From positions 276,402-340,401 of the forward strand of contig NZ_BMZS01000008.1 in assembly GCF_014652915.1 (NCBI RefSeq): 64,000 bases of DNA. The letters are read 5' to 3'. This stretch comes from Thalassobaculum fulvum. Its GTDB lineage: Bacteria > Pseudomonadota > Alphaproteobacteria > Thalassobaculales > Thalassobaculaceae. A model generated the notes under the pieces. It saw only the letters and a program-made list of their open reading frames with translations. It ran no database searches and was not told where the DNA came from. Below are positions 44,745 through 53,835 of the stretch, piece by piece (position 1 is the stretch's first letter; each line of letters opens with the position of its first letter). A program made the translations under genes and the position numbers.

Positions 44745-45848
44745 GTGAGCCGCGAGCTGCCGCGCTGGATCGACGTCGGGCTGATCCCGGCGGTCAACAT
44801 CCTGCTGGCCTTCCTGGTCGCCGGCGCGGTCGTGCTGGTCGCCGGCGAGAACCCGCTCGACGCCCTGTCGGTGCTGGTCACCGGCGCCTTCGGCTACGAC
44901 GAGGCGATCGGCTACACCCTGTACTACGCCACCAACCTGGTGTTCACCGGCCTGGCGGTCGCCGTGGCCTTCCATGCCGGGCTGTTCAACATCGGCGGCG
45001 AGGGCCAGGCCTATATCGGCGGGCTCGGGGTCGGGCTGGTCGCGCTCGGGCTCGACGCCTGGCTGCCGGGCTGGGCGCTGATCCCGGTGGCGATCGCCGC
45101 CGCTGGGCTGTCCGGCGCCGCCTGGGCGTTCCTGCCGGGCTGGCTGCAGGCGCACCGCGGCAGCCACGTCGTCATCACCACCATCATGTTCAACTTCCTG
45201 GCCTCGGCCCTGATGGTGCACCTGATGGTCAACGTGCTGATCCAGCCGGGCCAGATGTCGCCGGAGAGCCGGGAGTTCGAGCCCACGGTGTGGCTGCCGT
45301 TCGTGCACGAGATGCTCGGCGCCGTCGGGATCCCGGTCGCCCGCTCGCCGCTCAACCTGTCGATCCTGTGGGCGGCGCTGGCCTGCGTGTTCGTCTGGCT
45401 GCTGATCTACCGGACCCGCTGGGGCTATGCGATCCGCACGGTCGGCCACAACGAGCCGGCGGCGGTGTATGCCGGCATCGACCCGAAGCGTGTCGTCGTC
45501 GTCACCATGTGCATCTCCGGCGCGCTCGCCGGCTTCGTCGGCATCAACGAGATCCTCGGGGTGCACCACCGGCTGCTGCTGAACTTCACCGCCGGCTACG
45601 GTTTCACCGGCATCGCCGTCGCGCTGATGGGCCGGGCCCACCCGGTCGGCATCGTGCTGGCCAGCCTGCTGTTCGGCGCGCTGTACCAGGGCGGCACCGA
45701 GCTCGACTTCGAGTTCGACAACATCACCCGCGACATGGTGGTGGTGATCCAGGGCCTGGTGATCCTGTTCTCCGGGGCGCTGGCCTACATGCTGAACCCG
45801 CTGGCGCTCAGGCTGTGGCGCCGGATGCGGCGGGAGGACGCGGCGTGA
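44745..45848 (+). CDS. nucleoside ABC transporter permease (BPD_transp_2 type), first subunit
   Basis: A 367-residue inner-membrane permease of the BPD_transp_2 group, with about nine or ten helices. Conserved segments include LVFTGLAVAVAFHAGLFNIG near residue 65, GEGQAYIGGLGVGLVALGL and, in the cytoplasmic coupling region, GHNEPAAVYAGIDPKRVVVV near 235. The start is GTG 44745 with GAGGAG eight bases upstream; the open frame before it crosses the repeat. It pairs with the next permease, whose GTG overlaps its stop (GTGA). The pair forms the channel for nucleosides delivered by the BMP protein. Confidence 0.9.
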   Translation: MSRELPRWIDVGLIPAVNILLAFLVAGAVVLVAGENPLDALSVLVTGAFGYDEAIGYTLYYATNLVFTGLAVAVAFHAGLFNIGGEGQAYIGGLGVGLVALGLDAWLPGWALIPVAIAAAGLSGAAWAFLPGWLQAHRGSHVVITTIMFNFLASALMVHLMVNVLIQPGQMSPESREFEPTVWLPFVHEMLGAVGIPVARSPLNLSILWAALACVFVWLLIYRTRWGYAIRTVGHNEPAAVYAGIDPKRVVVVTMCISGALAGFVGINEILGVHHRLLLNFTAGYGFTGIAVALMGRAHPVGIVLASLLFGALYQGGTELDFEFDNITRDMVVVIQGLVILFSGALAYMLNPLALRLWRRMRREDAA

Positions 45849-46819
45849 GCGAGGCCTGGCTGCTGGTCCTGCTGACCCTGGACGCCACCGTCCGGGTCGC
45901 CGCCCCGCTGATCCTGGCGTCGATGGCCGGGCTGTTCAGCGAGCGCTCCGGCGTCATCGACATCGGGCTCGAGGGCAAGATGCTGGCCGGCGCGTTCGCC
46001 GCTGCCGCCACCGCGGCGGTCACCGGCTCGGCCTGGGTCGGCCTGCTGGTGGCGGTGCTGGTGTCGTGCTGCCTTGCCCTTCTGCACGGCCTCGCCTGCA
46101 TCACCTATCGCGGCAACCAGGTGGTCAGCGGCGTGGCGATCAACGTGATGGTGGCCGGGCTGACCGTGGTGCTGGGCATCGCCTGGTTCGACCAGGGCGG
46201 CCAGACCCCGGCGCTGGCCCACGGCGCCCGGTTCGCGCCGATCGAGCTGCCGTTCGCCGAGGCGCTGCGCGGCGTGCCGGTCATCGGCGACCTGTATTAC
46301 GAGCTGCTCAGCGGCCACAACATCCTGGTCTACACCGCGCTCGCCGCCGTGCCGGCGGCCTGGTGGGTGGTGTTCCGGACCCGCTTCGGGCTGCGCCTCA
46401 GGGCGGTCGGCGAGACCCCGGCGGCGGTCGACACCGCCGGCATCTCGGTCGAGTGGCTGCGCTACCGGGCGGTGCTGGTTACCGGGGCGCTGTGCGGGGT
46501 CGCCGGCGCCTATCTCTCGACCGCGCAGTCGGCCGGGTTCGTGCGCGACATGACCGCCGGCAAGGGCTATATCGCGCTGGCCGCGCTGATCTTCGGCAAA
46601 TGGCGGCCGGTGCCGGCGTTCCTGGCCTGCGTGCTGTTCGGCTTCCTCGACGCGGCCGCGACCCGGCTGCAGGGGGTCGAGCTGCCCGGGATCGGCCAGG
46701 CGCCGGTGGCGCTGATCCAGGCGCTGCCTTACGCGTTGACGGTGATCCTGCTGGCCGGCTTCATCGGCAAGGCGATCGCCCCGAAGGCCATCGGCGTGCC
46801 CTATGTGAAGGAGCGGTGA
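45845..46819 (+). CDS. nucleoside ABC transporter permease (BPD_transp_2 type), second subunit
   Basis: A 324-residue membrane permease. Family segments: APLILASMAGLFSERSGVID near residue 20, IGLEGKMLAGAFAAAATAAV, and GETPAAVDTAGISVEWLRYR near 193 for the ATPase contact. The C-terminus, ALPYALTVILLAGFIGKAIA, is typical. The start is GTG 45845, overlapping the first permease stop. The stop overlaps the ATG of the purine nucleoside phosphorylase gene by one base (TGATG). The tight spacing strongly suggests that transport and phosphorolysis are made together. Confidence 0.9.
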   Translation: MSEAWLLVLLTLDATVRVAAPLILASMAGLFSERSGVIDIGLEGKMLAGAFAAAATAAVTGSAWVGLLVAVLVSCCLALLHGLACITYRGNQVVSGVAINVMVAGLTVVLGIAWFDQGGQTPALAHGARFAPIELPFAEALRGVPVIGDLYYELLSGHNILVYTALAAVPAAWWVVFRTRFGLRLRAVGETPAAVDTAGISVEWLRYRAVLVTGALCGVAGAYLSTAQSAGFVRDMTAGKGYIALAALIFGKWRPVPAFLACVLFGFLDAAATRLQGVELPGIGQAPVALIQALPYALTVILLAGFIGKAIAPKAIGVPYVKER

Positions 46820-47655
46820 TGTCGGAACTCCACGCCCTCGACGCCGCCGTCGACGCGATCCGCGCCCGGGCACCGGGCGCCGCCCCGAAGGTCGGGATCG
46901 TGCTCGGCTCCGGGCTCGGCGCCGTCGCCGACGCGGTGACCGACGCTACCGACATCCGGTACGAGGATATCCCCGGCTTCCCGCGGCCGGGCGTCACCAG
47001 CCATGCCGGCCGGCTGCGGCTCGGCAGCCTCGGCGGCACCCCGGTGGCGGTGCTGCAGGGCCGCGCCCACGCCTATGAAGGACATCGGCTGGCCGACGTC
47101 GTGCGCCCGGTCCGCACCCTGGCCCGGCTCGGCTGCGACACAGTGGTGCTGACCAACGCCGCCGGCAGCCTGCACGCCTCGGTCGGCCCCGGCCGGCTGA
47201 TGCTGGTGACCGACCACATCAACGGCACCGGGCTGAACCCGCTGGCCGGCGCCAACGAGGACGCCCTGGGACCGCGGTTCTTCGACATGACCTCGGCCTA
47301 CGACGCCGCCCTGCAGGAGCGCCTGCGCGACGCCGGCCATGCCGAGCGCATCGCGCTCGCCGAGGGCGTGTACTACTGGGTGCTCGGCCCCAGCTTCGAG
47401 ACCCCGGCCGAGATCCGGGCGATGCGGATCCTCGGCGCCGACGCCGTCGGCATGTCGACGGTGCCCGAGACCATCGCGCTCCGGCACATGGGCGTGCGGG
47501 TGGCGGCGATCTCCGGCATCACCAACCTGGCCGCCGGCATGGTGCCGGGCTCGGCCCTCGACCACGCCGAAACCATGACCCGCGGCTCCGCCATGGCGGC
47601 CGACCTCGCCCGCCTGCTGAGCCGCTTCCTGTCGGGAGCGACCGATGAGCGCTGA
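46819..47655 (+). CDS. punA: purine nucleoside phosphorylase (trimeric type)
   Basis: A 278-residue low-molecular-mass purine nucleoside phosphorylase, which splits inosine, guanosine and their deoxy forms with phosphate to base plus (deoxy)ribose 1-phosphate. Marker segments: VGIVLGSGLGAVADAV near residue 26, VLQGRAHAYEGH near 77 (phosphate site), VLTNAAGSLHASVGPGRLM near 110, YYWVLGPSFETPAEIRAM near 190, and the DAVGMSTVPETI segment followed by ISGITNLAAGM near 235. Start overlaps the preceding permease stop, and the gene overlaps deoC by 11 bases. Confidence 0.92.
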   Translation: MSELHALDAAVDAIRARAPGAAPKVGIVLGSGLGAVADAVTDATDIRYEDIPGFPRPGVTSHAGRLRLGSLGGTPVAVLQGRAHAYEGHRLADVVRPVRTLARLGCDTVVLTNAAGSLHASVGPGRLMLVTDHINGTGLNPLAGANEDALGPRFFDMTSAYDAALQERLRDAGHAERIALAEGVYYWVLGPSFETPAEIRAMRILGADAVGMSTVPETIALRHMGVRVAAISGITNLAAGMVPGSALDHAETMTRGSAMAADLARLLSRFLSGATDER

Positions 47656-48405
47656 TCCCCTGAACGACGCCGCGGTCCGGGCGATCGCCTGCCTCGACCT
47701 GACCTCGCTGAACGACGACGACACCGACGCGGCGATCGAGGCGCTGTGCGCCCGCGCCGTCACCCCGGCCGGGCCGGTGGCGGCGGTCTGCGTGTATGCG
47801 CCGTTCGTGCCGCTATGCCGCCGTCTGCTCGACGGCAGCGGCGTCAGGGTCTGCACGGTGGTGAACTTCCCGCACGGCCGCGAGGACGCCACGGCGGTCG
47901 CCGCCGAGACCCGCGCGGCGGTCGGCGACGGCGCCGACGAGATCGACGTGGTGCTGCCCTACCAGGCCTGGCTGACCGGGCGCCGGCGATCGCGGTGCTG
48001 GAGGCGGCCCGCGCGGCCGCCGGCGACCGCACCCTGAAGGTGATCCTGGAGACCGGCCGGCTGATGACGTCGGGTGCGATCCGCGGCGCCGCAGAGGCGG
48101 CGGTGGCGGCGGGCGCCGACTTCCTGAAGACCTCGACCGGCAAGACGCCGGTGTCGGCGACCCTGGAATCCGCCCACCTGCTGCTTGAGGTGGCGGCCGC
48201 CGCCGGCCGCCCGGTCGGCGTCAAGGTGGCGGGTGGCGTGCGCACCGCCGCCCAGGCCGCCGCCTACCTGCGGCTCGCCGACCGGGTCCTCGGAACGACC
48301 GTCGGGCCGGCGCGTTTCCGGTTCGGCGCCAGCGGCCTGCTGGGCGCGCTGCTGGCGACGCTCGGCGACGGCTCGGCGGCACCGGCCTCGCGCGCCGCCT
48401 ACTGA
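47645..48405 (+). pseudogene. deoC: deoxyribose-phosphate aldolase, frameshifted as sequenced
   Basis: The gene should encode the aldolase that splits 2-deoxyribose 5-phosphate into acetaldehyde and glyceraldehyde 3-phosphate. The first frame (from ATG 47645) gives CLDLTSLNDDDT, VVNFPHGREDATAVAAE and GADEIDVVLPYQAWLTG, then departs from the family. The second frame picks up at APAIAVLEAARAAAGD and runs through TLKVILETGRLMTS, DFLKTSTGKTPV (Schiff-base lysine) and VGVKVAGGVRTAAQA to a stop at 48405. Adding one base near 47978-47985 would restore a complete protein of about 253 residues with all catalytic lysines. This is a single-base deletion or a sequencing error. Without repair the aldolase is not made, although all other salvage genes here look intact. 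Confidence 0.8.
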
Positions 48406-48518
48406 GGCGTTCCGTTCCGCCCGGCAATTCGGCATGCTTGGAACTGTCGGTCCAGCTGCCGCGAATGGTTGCCGCAGGCGTCGGATCGAAGGGCAGCCCG
48501 TTCATGGAGAGAAGTACC

Positions 48519-49343
48519 GTGAAGCCCGTTAAGCATTGGACTCTCGACGACGTGCCGTGGGACTCGTTCGATCCGTCGAAGGTCGAGCCGGACCAGCTGG
48601 CGCTGGCCAAGGCGGCGGCGATGGTCGAGTACAACTCGGCCGACTACGTCACCTACCTGAAGAACGTGTTCCGCGACGACGACGCCTTCGTGCAGGCCGC
48701 CGAGGAGTGGGGCCTGGAGGAGCGCCAGCACGGCCAGGCGCTCGGCAGGTGGTCGGCCCTCGCCGACCCGAGCTTCGAGTTCGAGCCCCGGTTCGCAGAT
48801 TTCCGCAAGGGCTTCCGTCCCGACGTCGACGCCACCGAGTCGATCCGCGGTTCGCGCGCCGGCGAGCTGGTCGCCCGCTGCATGGTCGAGGTCGGCACCA
48901 GCTCGTACTACCGCGCGCTCGGCGACGCCACCGAGGAGCCGGCGCTGAAGGCGATCTGCCGGTTCATCGCCGGCGACGAGCTGCGCCACTACAAGCTGTT
49001 CTACGACCACCTGAAGCGGTTCCTGGAGCAGGACCGGATCGGCACCCTGCAGCGCCTCAGGCTGGCACTCGGGCGGATCATGGAGACCGAGGACGACGAG
49101 CTCGCCTACGCGTTCTACGCCGCCAACAACCAGGGCGAGCCCTACGACCGCGAGCGCAACACCAAGGCCTACATGCGGCGCGCCTACCAGTACTACCGCG
49201 ACCCGCACATCGAGAAGGCGCTGGCGATGATCTTCAAGGCCTGCGGCCTGAAGCCCCACACCAAGCTGTTCCAGGCCACCAACTACGGCGCCAAGTGGCT
49301 GCTGGCGAAGCGCCAGCGCGAGCTGGCAAAGATGGCGGCGTAG
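48519..49343 (+). CDS. ferritin-like diiron protein
   Basis: A 274-residue helical protein with the diiron ligand pattern of the ferritin-like superfamily: Glu in AAAMVEYNSADYVTYL near residue 30, E-x-x-H in WGLEERQHGQALGRW near 65, then Glu in CMVEVGTSSYYRAL near 126 and GDELRHYKLFYDHL near 155. It resembles acyl-ACP desaturase-like proteins but is not a plant-type desaturase by clear motif. It may oxidise an unknown substrate. I use GTG 48519 (MKPVKHWTLDDVPWDSF); GGAGAG is seven bases upstream. An ATG five codons earlier overlaps that site. It follows deoC after 113 bases; no pathway link is known. Confidence 0.72.
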   Translation: MKPVKHWTLDDVPWDSFDPSKVEPDQLALAKAAAMVEYNSADYVTYLKNVFRDDDAFVQAAEEWGLEERQHGQALGRWSALADPSFEFEPRFADFRKGFRPDVDATESIRGSRAGELVARCMVEVGTSSYYRALGDATEEPALKAICRFIAGDELRHYKLFYDHLKRFLEQDRIGTLQRLRLALGRIMETEDDELAYAFYAANNQGEPYDRERNTKAYMRRAYQYYRDPHIEKALAMIFKACGLKPHTKLFQATNYGAKWLLAKRQRELAKMAA

Positions 49344-49365
49344 TCATCGGTCGCTGCGGCGGCGG

Positions 49366-49503
49366 GTGGATTCCGGATCCGTCCCGCTGGCAGCGGTCCG
49401 GGCCGGAATGACGACTTGGTTGGGACGCCCTCCCCTTCCTGACGTCATTCCGGACGGACGCGCCCGACGGCGCGACCGAGCCGGAACCCACGGCGCGACG
49501 GGC
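49366..49503. repeat. paired palindromic repeat, variant A, copy 4
   Basis: Unit one runs GTGGATTCCGG to CCGGAATGACG (49366-49413). Unit two runs GACGTCATTCCGG to CCGGAACCCAC and continues with GGCGCGACGGGC (49441-49503). It sits between the convergent ferritin-like and Hsp20 genes. Confidence 0.85.
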
Positions 49504-49516
49504 GTCTCCCCGCCGC

Positions 49517-50020
49517 TCAGCTCTTCCCGCCGATCGGGATGCTGCGGGCCTTCGGGGCGGCCTTCGGGTTCTTCGGCACGGTGATGTGCAGAACGCCCTT
49601 GTCGACCGCGGCCGCCACCTTGTCCTCGTCGATGCCGTCCGGCAGCCGGAAGCTGCGCAGGAACCGGCCGTAGCGGCGCTCGGTGATCTTGGCGGCCGCG
49701 TCGGTCTTCTCTTCCCGCTTCTCGCCCTTCAGGGTCAGCACGCCGTCCTCCAGGGTGACCTCGATGTCCTTCTCGGTCAGCCCCGGCAGCTCGGCGGTCA
49801 CGGTGATCGCCTTGTCGTCCTCCTTGACGTCGACCTGCGGCACCAGCGCCACGTCGCCGACCCGCAGGTCGGGCACGTTGAACGACGGCATCTGGAACAG
49901 CGAACGGCCGCCGAAGAAGCTGTCCATCACCCGGTCCATCTCGCTGCGGAACGCCGCGAACGGATCGAGCGCCCGCGACGACGACGAAGCCGGAACCGGG
50001 GTCTTGTCTTGCTCAGCCAT
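49517..50020 (-). CDS. Hsp20 family small heat shock protein
   Basis: A 167-residue alpha-crystallin-type chaperone that holds unfolding proteins. It has an N-terminal arm with DPFAAFRSEMDRVMDSFFGG (about residues 19-38) and an alpha-crystallin domain from about residue 60: PQVDVKEDDKAITVTAELPG, DIEVTLEDGVLTLKGEKREE and ERRYGRFLRSFRLP near 120, ending with GVLHITVPKNP and a C-terminal I-x-I motif (SIPIGG). GAGGAGGTGGATC precedes ATG 50020. The upstream region (50021-50140) shows no clear heat-shock element. It interrupts the nucleoside gene cluster on the opposite strand. Confidence 0.93.
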   Translation of the reverse strand: MAEQDKTPVPASSSSRALDPFAAFRSEMDRVMDSFFGGRSLFQMPSFNVPDLRVGDVALVPQVDVKEDDKAITVTAELPGLTEKDIEVTLEDGVLTLKGEKREEKTDAAAKITERRYGRFLRSFRLPDGIDEDKVAAAVDKGVLHITVPKNPKAAPKARSIPIGGKS

Positions 50021-50207
50021 GATCCACCTCCTCGAGGATCGATGCTCAGGGATTGGGTGATCCAAGAATGCGGCCGCGATCTGGGGGCGACATTGAGCCA
50101 AATCAACCACTCGGCGACCTGGACCGCGCGGGCTTACAGTGGCGTGCGGCGGTGCTAGCGTGCCCCCATATCTGGATCCGCCACAGTCAACCGACCGGAC
50201 CGCCCCA

Positions 50208-51545
50208 GTGCCGAATCATGCCCCGCTGCCTCAGGAAACCATCCGCGCCAAACGCGACGGCGGCCGGCTGCCGGCCGAGGCCATCGCCGCCTTCGTCGCC
50301 GGGGTCAGCGACGGCTCGATCACCGAGGGCCAGGCGGCGGCGTTCGCGATGGCGGTGTTCTTCCGCGGCCTCGACGCCGACGAACGCGCCGCCCTGACCC
50401 GGGCGATGGCCGACAGCGGCCGGGTGCTGGCCTGGCCGGACCTGCCGGGACCGGTGCTCGACAAGCACTCGACCGGCGGGGTCGGCGACAAGGTCAGCCT
50501 GATGCTGGCGCCGATCGTGGCGGCCTGCGGCGGCTACGTGCCGATGATCTCCGGCCGCGGCCTCGGCCACACCGGCGGCACCCTCGACAAGCTCGACTCG
50601 ATCCCCGGCTACGACACCGCCCCCGACCTCGCGACCTTCGGGCGCGTGGTGCGCTCGGCCGGCTGCGCGGTGATCGGCCAGACCGACGACCTGGCGCCCG
50701 CCGACCGCCGGCTGTACGCGATCCGCGACGTGACCGCGACCGTCGAGTCGATCCCGCTGATCGTCGCCTCGATCCTGTCGAAGAAGCTGGCGGCCGGCCT
50801 GCAGGGGCTGGTGATGGACGTGAAGACCGGCAGCGGCGCCTTCATGGCCGCCCTGGACGACGCCCGCGACCTGGCCGACGCCATCGCCGAGACCGCCAAC
50901 CGCGCCGGCCTGCCGACGGTCGCCCTGGTCACCGACATGAACCAGGTGCTGGGCCGGACCGCCGGCAACGCCCTGGAGGTGCGCGAGGCGATCGGATTCC
51001 TGACCGGCGAGGCACGCGACCGCCGGCTGCAGGAGGTCACCCTGGCGCTCGCCGGCGAGATGCTGGCGCTCGGCAGGCTGGCCGACGACCCCGCGGCCGG
51101 CCGGACCATGGCCGAGGCCGCGCTGGCCGACGGCCGGGCGGCCGAGCGGTTCGCCGCCATGGTCGCCGACCTCGGCGGACCGGCCGACCTGCTGGAGCGC
51201 CCGGACGACCATCTGCCCCGTGCCGCGGTCGTCCGCCCGGTGCCCCCGGCGCAGCCCGGCATCGTCGCCGCCGTCGGCACCCGCGCCCTCGGCGTGGCGG
51301 TGATCGAGCTCGGCGGCGGCCGGCGCCGGGCGGCCGACCCGATCGACCATGCGGTCGGGCTGGATGCGGTCGCCGGCATCGGCGAACCGGTCGACGCCGA
51401 CCGGCCGATCGCCGTGGTGCACGCGAGCTCCGAAGCCGCCGCCGAGCGCGGTGCCGAAGCGGTGCGGCACGCCGTGACCATCGGTTCGGACCCGGTCGCC
51501 GCCGGCCCGGCGGTGATCGAGCGCCGCACCGGAGAGGCGCGATGA
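50208..51545 (+). CDS. deoA: thymidine phosphorylase
   Basis: A 445-residue thymidine phosphorylase, which converts thymidine or deoxyuridine plus phosphate to the base and 2-deoxyribose 1-phosphate. The family signature is intact: [19 protein letters not shown] at the start, [20 protein letters not shown] near residue 85 (phosphate-binding loop), [20 protein letters not shown] near 118 and [11 protein letters not shown] near 204. I start at GTG 50208 ([12 protein letters not shown]), which gives the family length, although no good ribosome site is visible. It overlaps deoB by four bases (ATGA). It belongs to the nucleoside cluster but is separated from deoC by the ferritin-like and Hsp20 genes. 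Confidence 0.93.
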   Translation: MPNHAPLPQETIRAKRDGGRLPAEAIAAFVAGVSDGSITEGQAAAFAMAVFFRGLDADERAALTRAMADSGRVLAWPDLPGPVLDKHSTGGVGDKVSLMLAPIVAACGGYVPMISGRGLGHTGGTLDKLDSIPGYDTAPDLATFGRVVRSAGCAVIGQTDDLAPADRRLYAIRDVTATVESIPLIVASILSKKLAAGLQGLVMDVKTGSGAFMAALDDARDLADAIAETANRAGLPTVALVTDMNQVLGRTAGNALEVREAIGFLTGEARDRRLQEVTLALAGEMLALGRLADDPAAGRTMAEAALADGRAAERFAAMVADLGGPADLLERPDDHLPRAAVVRPVPPAQPGIVAAVGTRALGVAVIELGGGRRRAADPIDHAVGLDAVAGIGEPVDADRPIAVVHASSEAAAERGAEAVRHAVTIGSDPVAAGPAVIERRTGEAR

Positions 51546-52765
51546 GCCGCGGCTTCCTGGTCGTCCTCGACTCCGTCGGCATCGGCGGCGCCCCGGACGC
51601 GGCCGACTTCGGCGACACCGGCGCCGACACCCTCGGCCACATCGCCGAGGCCTGCGCCGACGGGCGCGGCGACCGCCACGGCCGCGGCGGACCGCTTGCG
51701 ATCCCGACCCTGCTGTCGCTCGGCCTCGGCGCCGCCCACCGGGCCGCCGCCGGCACCGAACCGCCGGGCCTGGAGGCCGGGGCTGCGACCCGCGGCGCCT
51801 GGGGCCACGCCGCCGAGACCTCCAGGGGCAAGGACACTCCGAGCGGCCACTGGGAGCTGACCGGCGTGCCGGTCGCCTTCGACTGGACTTACTACCCGAC
51901 CACCGTGCCGGCGTTCCCGGCGGAGTTCACCGCGGCGCTTGTCCGCGAGGCCGGGCTGCCCGGCGTGCTCGGCGACTGTCACGCCAGCGGCACCGAGATC
52001 ATCGCGCGGCTCGGCGAGGAGCATGTCCGCACCGGCAAGCCGATCCTGTACACCTCGGCCGACAGCGTGGTGCAGATCGCCGCCCACGAGCAGGCGTTCG
52101 GGCTGGAGCGACTGTACGAGCTGTGCCGGATCGCCCGCCGGCTGATCCCGGACACCGTCGGCCGGGTGATCGCCCGGCCGTTCGTCGGCACCGGCGCCGC
52201 CGATTTCACCCGCACCGGCAACCGCAAGGACCTGGCGGTGCCGCCGCCGGCGCCGACCCTGCTGCAGCGCCATGCCGATGCCGGCGGGACGGTGATCTCG
52301 ATCGGCAAGATCGGCGACATCTTCGCCCACCAGGGCACCGGCCGCGAGGTCAAGGCCAGCGGCCACCCGGCCCTGTACGACGCCCTGCTGGAGGCAGCCG
52401 ACACCGCGCCCGACGGCGCACTGGTCCTCGTGAACTTCGTCGACTTCGACAGCCTGTGGGGCCACCGCCGCGACGTCGCCGGCTATGCCGCCGAACTCGA
52501 GACGTTCGACCGCCGGCTGCCCGACTTCCTCGACCGGCTGCGGGCCGGCGACCTGGCGGTGCTGACCGCCGACCACGGCAACGACCCGACCTGGCCCGGC
52601 ACCGACCACACCCGCGAGCAGGTGCCGGTGCTGCTGGCCGGCCCGGCGGCCCCGCACGGCGACCTCGGCCGGCTCGCCTTCGCCGACGTCGGCGCCACCC
52701 TGGCCGACCATCTCGGCCTGCCGCCGGGGCCGCACGGCGTGAGCCGGCTTGGGAGGGGCGGATGA
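51542..52765 (+). CDS. deoB: phosphopentomutase
   Basis: A 407-residue phosphopentomutase that moves phosphate from C1 to C5 of ribose or deoxyribose, feeding DeoC. It is a metal enzyme of the alkaline phosphatase superfamily: the metal site begins [16 protein letters not shown], the phosphothreonine segment is [15 protein letters not shown] near residue 95, and later metal ligands are in [19 protein letters not shown] near 300 and [20 protein letters not shown] near 345. ATG 51542 overlaps the deoA stop. The order deoA-deoB matches the classical deo operon. A palindromic repeat follows. Confidence 0.94.
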   Translation: MSRGFLVVLDSVGIGGAPDAADFGDTGADTLGHIAEACADGRGDRHGRGGPLAIPTLLSLGLGAAHRAAAGTEPPGLEAGAATRGAWGHAAETSRGKDTPSGHWELTGVPVAFDWTYYPTTVPAFPAEFTAALVREAGLPGVLGDCHASGTEIIARLGEEHVRTGKPILYTSADSVVQIAAHEQAFGLERLYELCRIARRLIPDTVGRVIARPFVGTGAADFTRTGNRKDLAVPPPAPTLLQRHADAGGTVISIGKIGDIFAHQGTGREVKASGHPALYDALLEAADTAPDGALVLVNFVDFDSLWGHRRDVAGYAAELETFDRRLPDFLDRLRAGDLAVLTADHGNDPTWPGTDHTREQVPVLLAGPAAPHGDLGRLAFADVGATLADHLGLPPGPHGVSRLGRGG

Positions 52766-52795
52766 AGGTGTCTTGGATCAGCACCGCGGTTGCGG

Positions 52796-52923
52796 GTGGG
52801 TCCCGGATCAAGTCCGGGATGACGTCGGGAAAGGGGGAGCCGGCCGCCCCTGCCCTTTCCTTGACGTCATTCCGGACGGATGCGCCTCCGCGCAGCCGAG
52901 CCGGAACCCACGGCGCGACGGGC
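52796..52923. repeat. paired palindromic repeat, variant A, copy 5
   Basis: Unit one is compact: GTGGGTCCCGG-ATCAAG-TCCGGGATGACG (52796-52824). Unit two runs TGACGTCATTCCGG to CCGGAACCCAC, then GGCGCGACGGGC (52862-52923). It ends eight bases before the next start codon, so it also takes up the space for a ribosome site. Confidence 0.87.
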
Positions 52924-52931
52924 GCTGCTCC

Positions 52932-53831
52932 ATGACCGCAATCCCCCGCTTCGCCGCCACCGCCGGCGGCGCGCCCTCCCCCGCCATGCTGGCGGCGTGG
53001 GCGCGCGACGGCGTGCTGGTGATCGAGGACGCGGTGCCGGCAGCCGACTGCGATGCCCTGGTCGAGCGCTCGCGCGCCATCGTCGAGGCCTGGGACCCGG
53101 CCGAAGGGGCGGCGGTGTTCTCGACCACGGCGCCGCGCCACGCCGCCGAGAGCTGGTTCCGGGAGTCCGGCGACAAGGTCCGGGTGTTCCTGGAGGACGG
53201 CGCCATCGACGCGGCCGGCAGGCTGATCCGCCCGAAGCTCGAGGCGGTGAACAAGCTCGGCCACGCCATGCACGACCTGGACCCGGTGTTCGACCGGGTG
53301 TCGCGCCGGCCGCAGCTCGCCGCCCTGGCCCGCGGCATCGGCCTCGCCGACCCGCGGCTGGTGCAGTCGATGGTGATCTGGAAGCCGCCGTCGATCGGCG
53401 GCGAGGTCACCTGCCACCAGGACGCCACGTTCCTGGTCACCGACCCGCCTAGCGTCGTCGGTTTCTGGCTCGCGCTGGAGGACGCCGACGCCACCAACGG
53501 CTGCCTGTACGCCATTCCTGGCGGCCACCGCGGGCCGCTGCGCCGGCTGTTCCACGAGGTCGACGGCGAGCTGGTGACCGAGACCCTGGACCCGACGCCG
53601 TTCGACGAGGCGGCGGCGGTGCCGCTGCCGGCGCCGAAGGGCACGCTGGTGGTGCTGCACGGCAGGCTGCCGCACGGCAGCGCCCCCAACACCTCGGACC
53701 GCTCGCGCATGGCTTACACCCTGCATGCGGTCGACGGGGCCGCGCGCTGGCATCCCGGCAACTGGCTGCGCCGTCCGCCGGACCGGCCGTTCCGCGGCTT
53801 CGGGCCGTCCGCACCGCAGCGGAGGACCTGA
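52932..53831 (+). CDS. phytanoyl-CoA dioxygenase (PhyH) family protein
   Basis: A 299-residue Fe(II)/2-oxoglutarate-dependent oxygenase. The iron-binding H-x-D is in GGEVTCHQDATFLVT near residue 160 and the distal His in GRLPHGSAPNTSDRSR near 238, followed by the Arg that binds 2-oxoglutarate. The WARDGVLVIEDAVPAADCDA beginning is typical of the family. Substrates range from phytanoyl-CoA to ectoine; none can be named here. ATG 52932 follows directly after a palindromic repeat with no visible ribosome site, so translation may be weak. DUF2937 and a sodium symporter gene follow closely on the same strand. Confidence 0.83.
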   Translation: MTAIPRFAATAGGAPSPAMLAAWARDGVLVIEDAVPAADCDALVERSRAIVEAWDPAEGAAVFSTTAPRHAAESWFRESGDKVRVFLEDGAIDAAGRLIRPKLEAVNKLGHAMHDLDPVFDRVSRRPQLAALARGIGLADPRLVQSMVIWKPPSIGGEVTCHQDATFLVTDPPSVVGFWLALEDADATNGCLYAIPGGHRGPLRRLFHEVDGELVTETLDPTPFDEAAAVPLPAPKGTLVVLHGRLPHGSAPNTSDRSRMAYTLHAVDGAARWHPGNWLRRPPDRPFRGFGPSAPQRRT

Positions 53832-53835
53832 CCGG

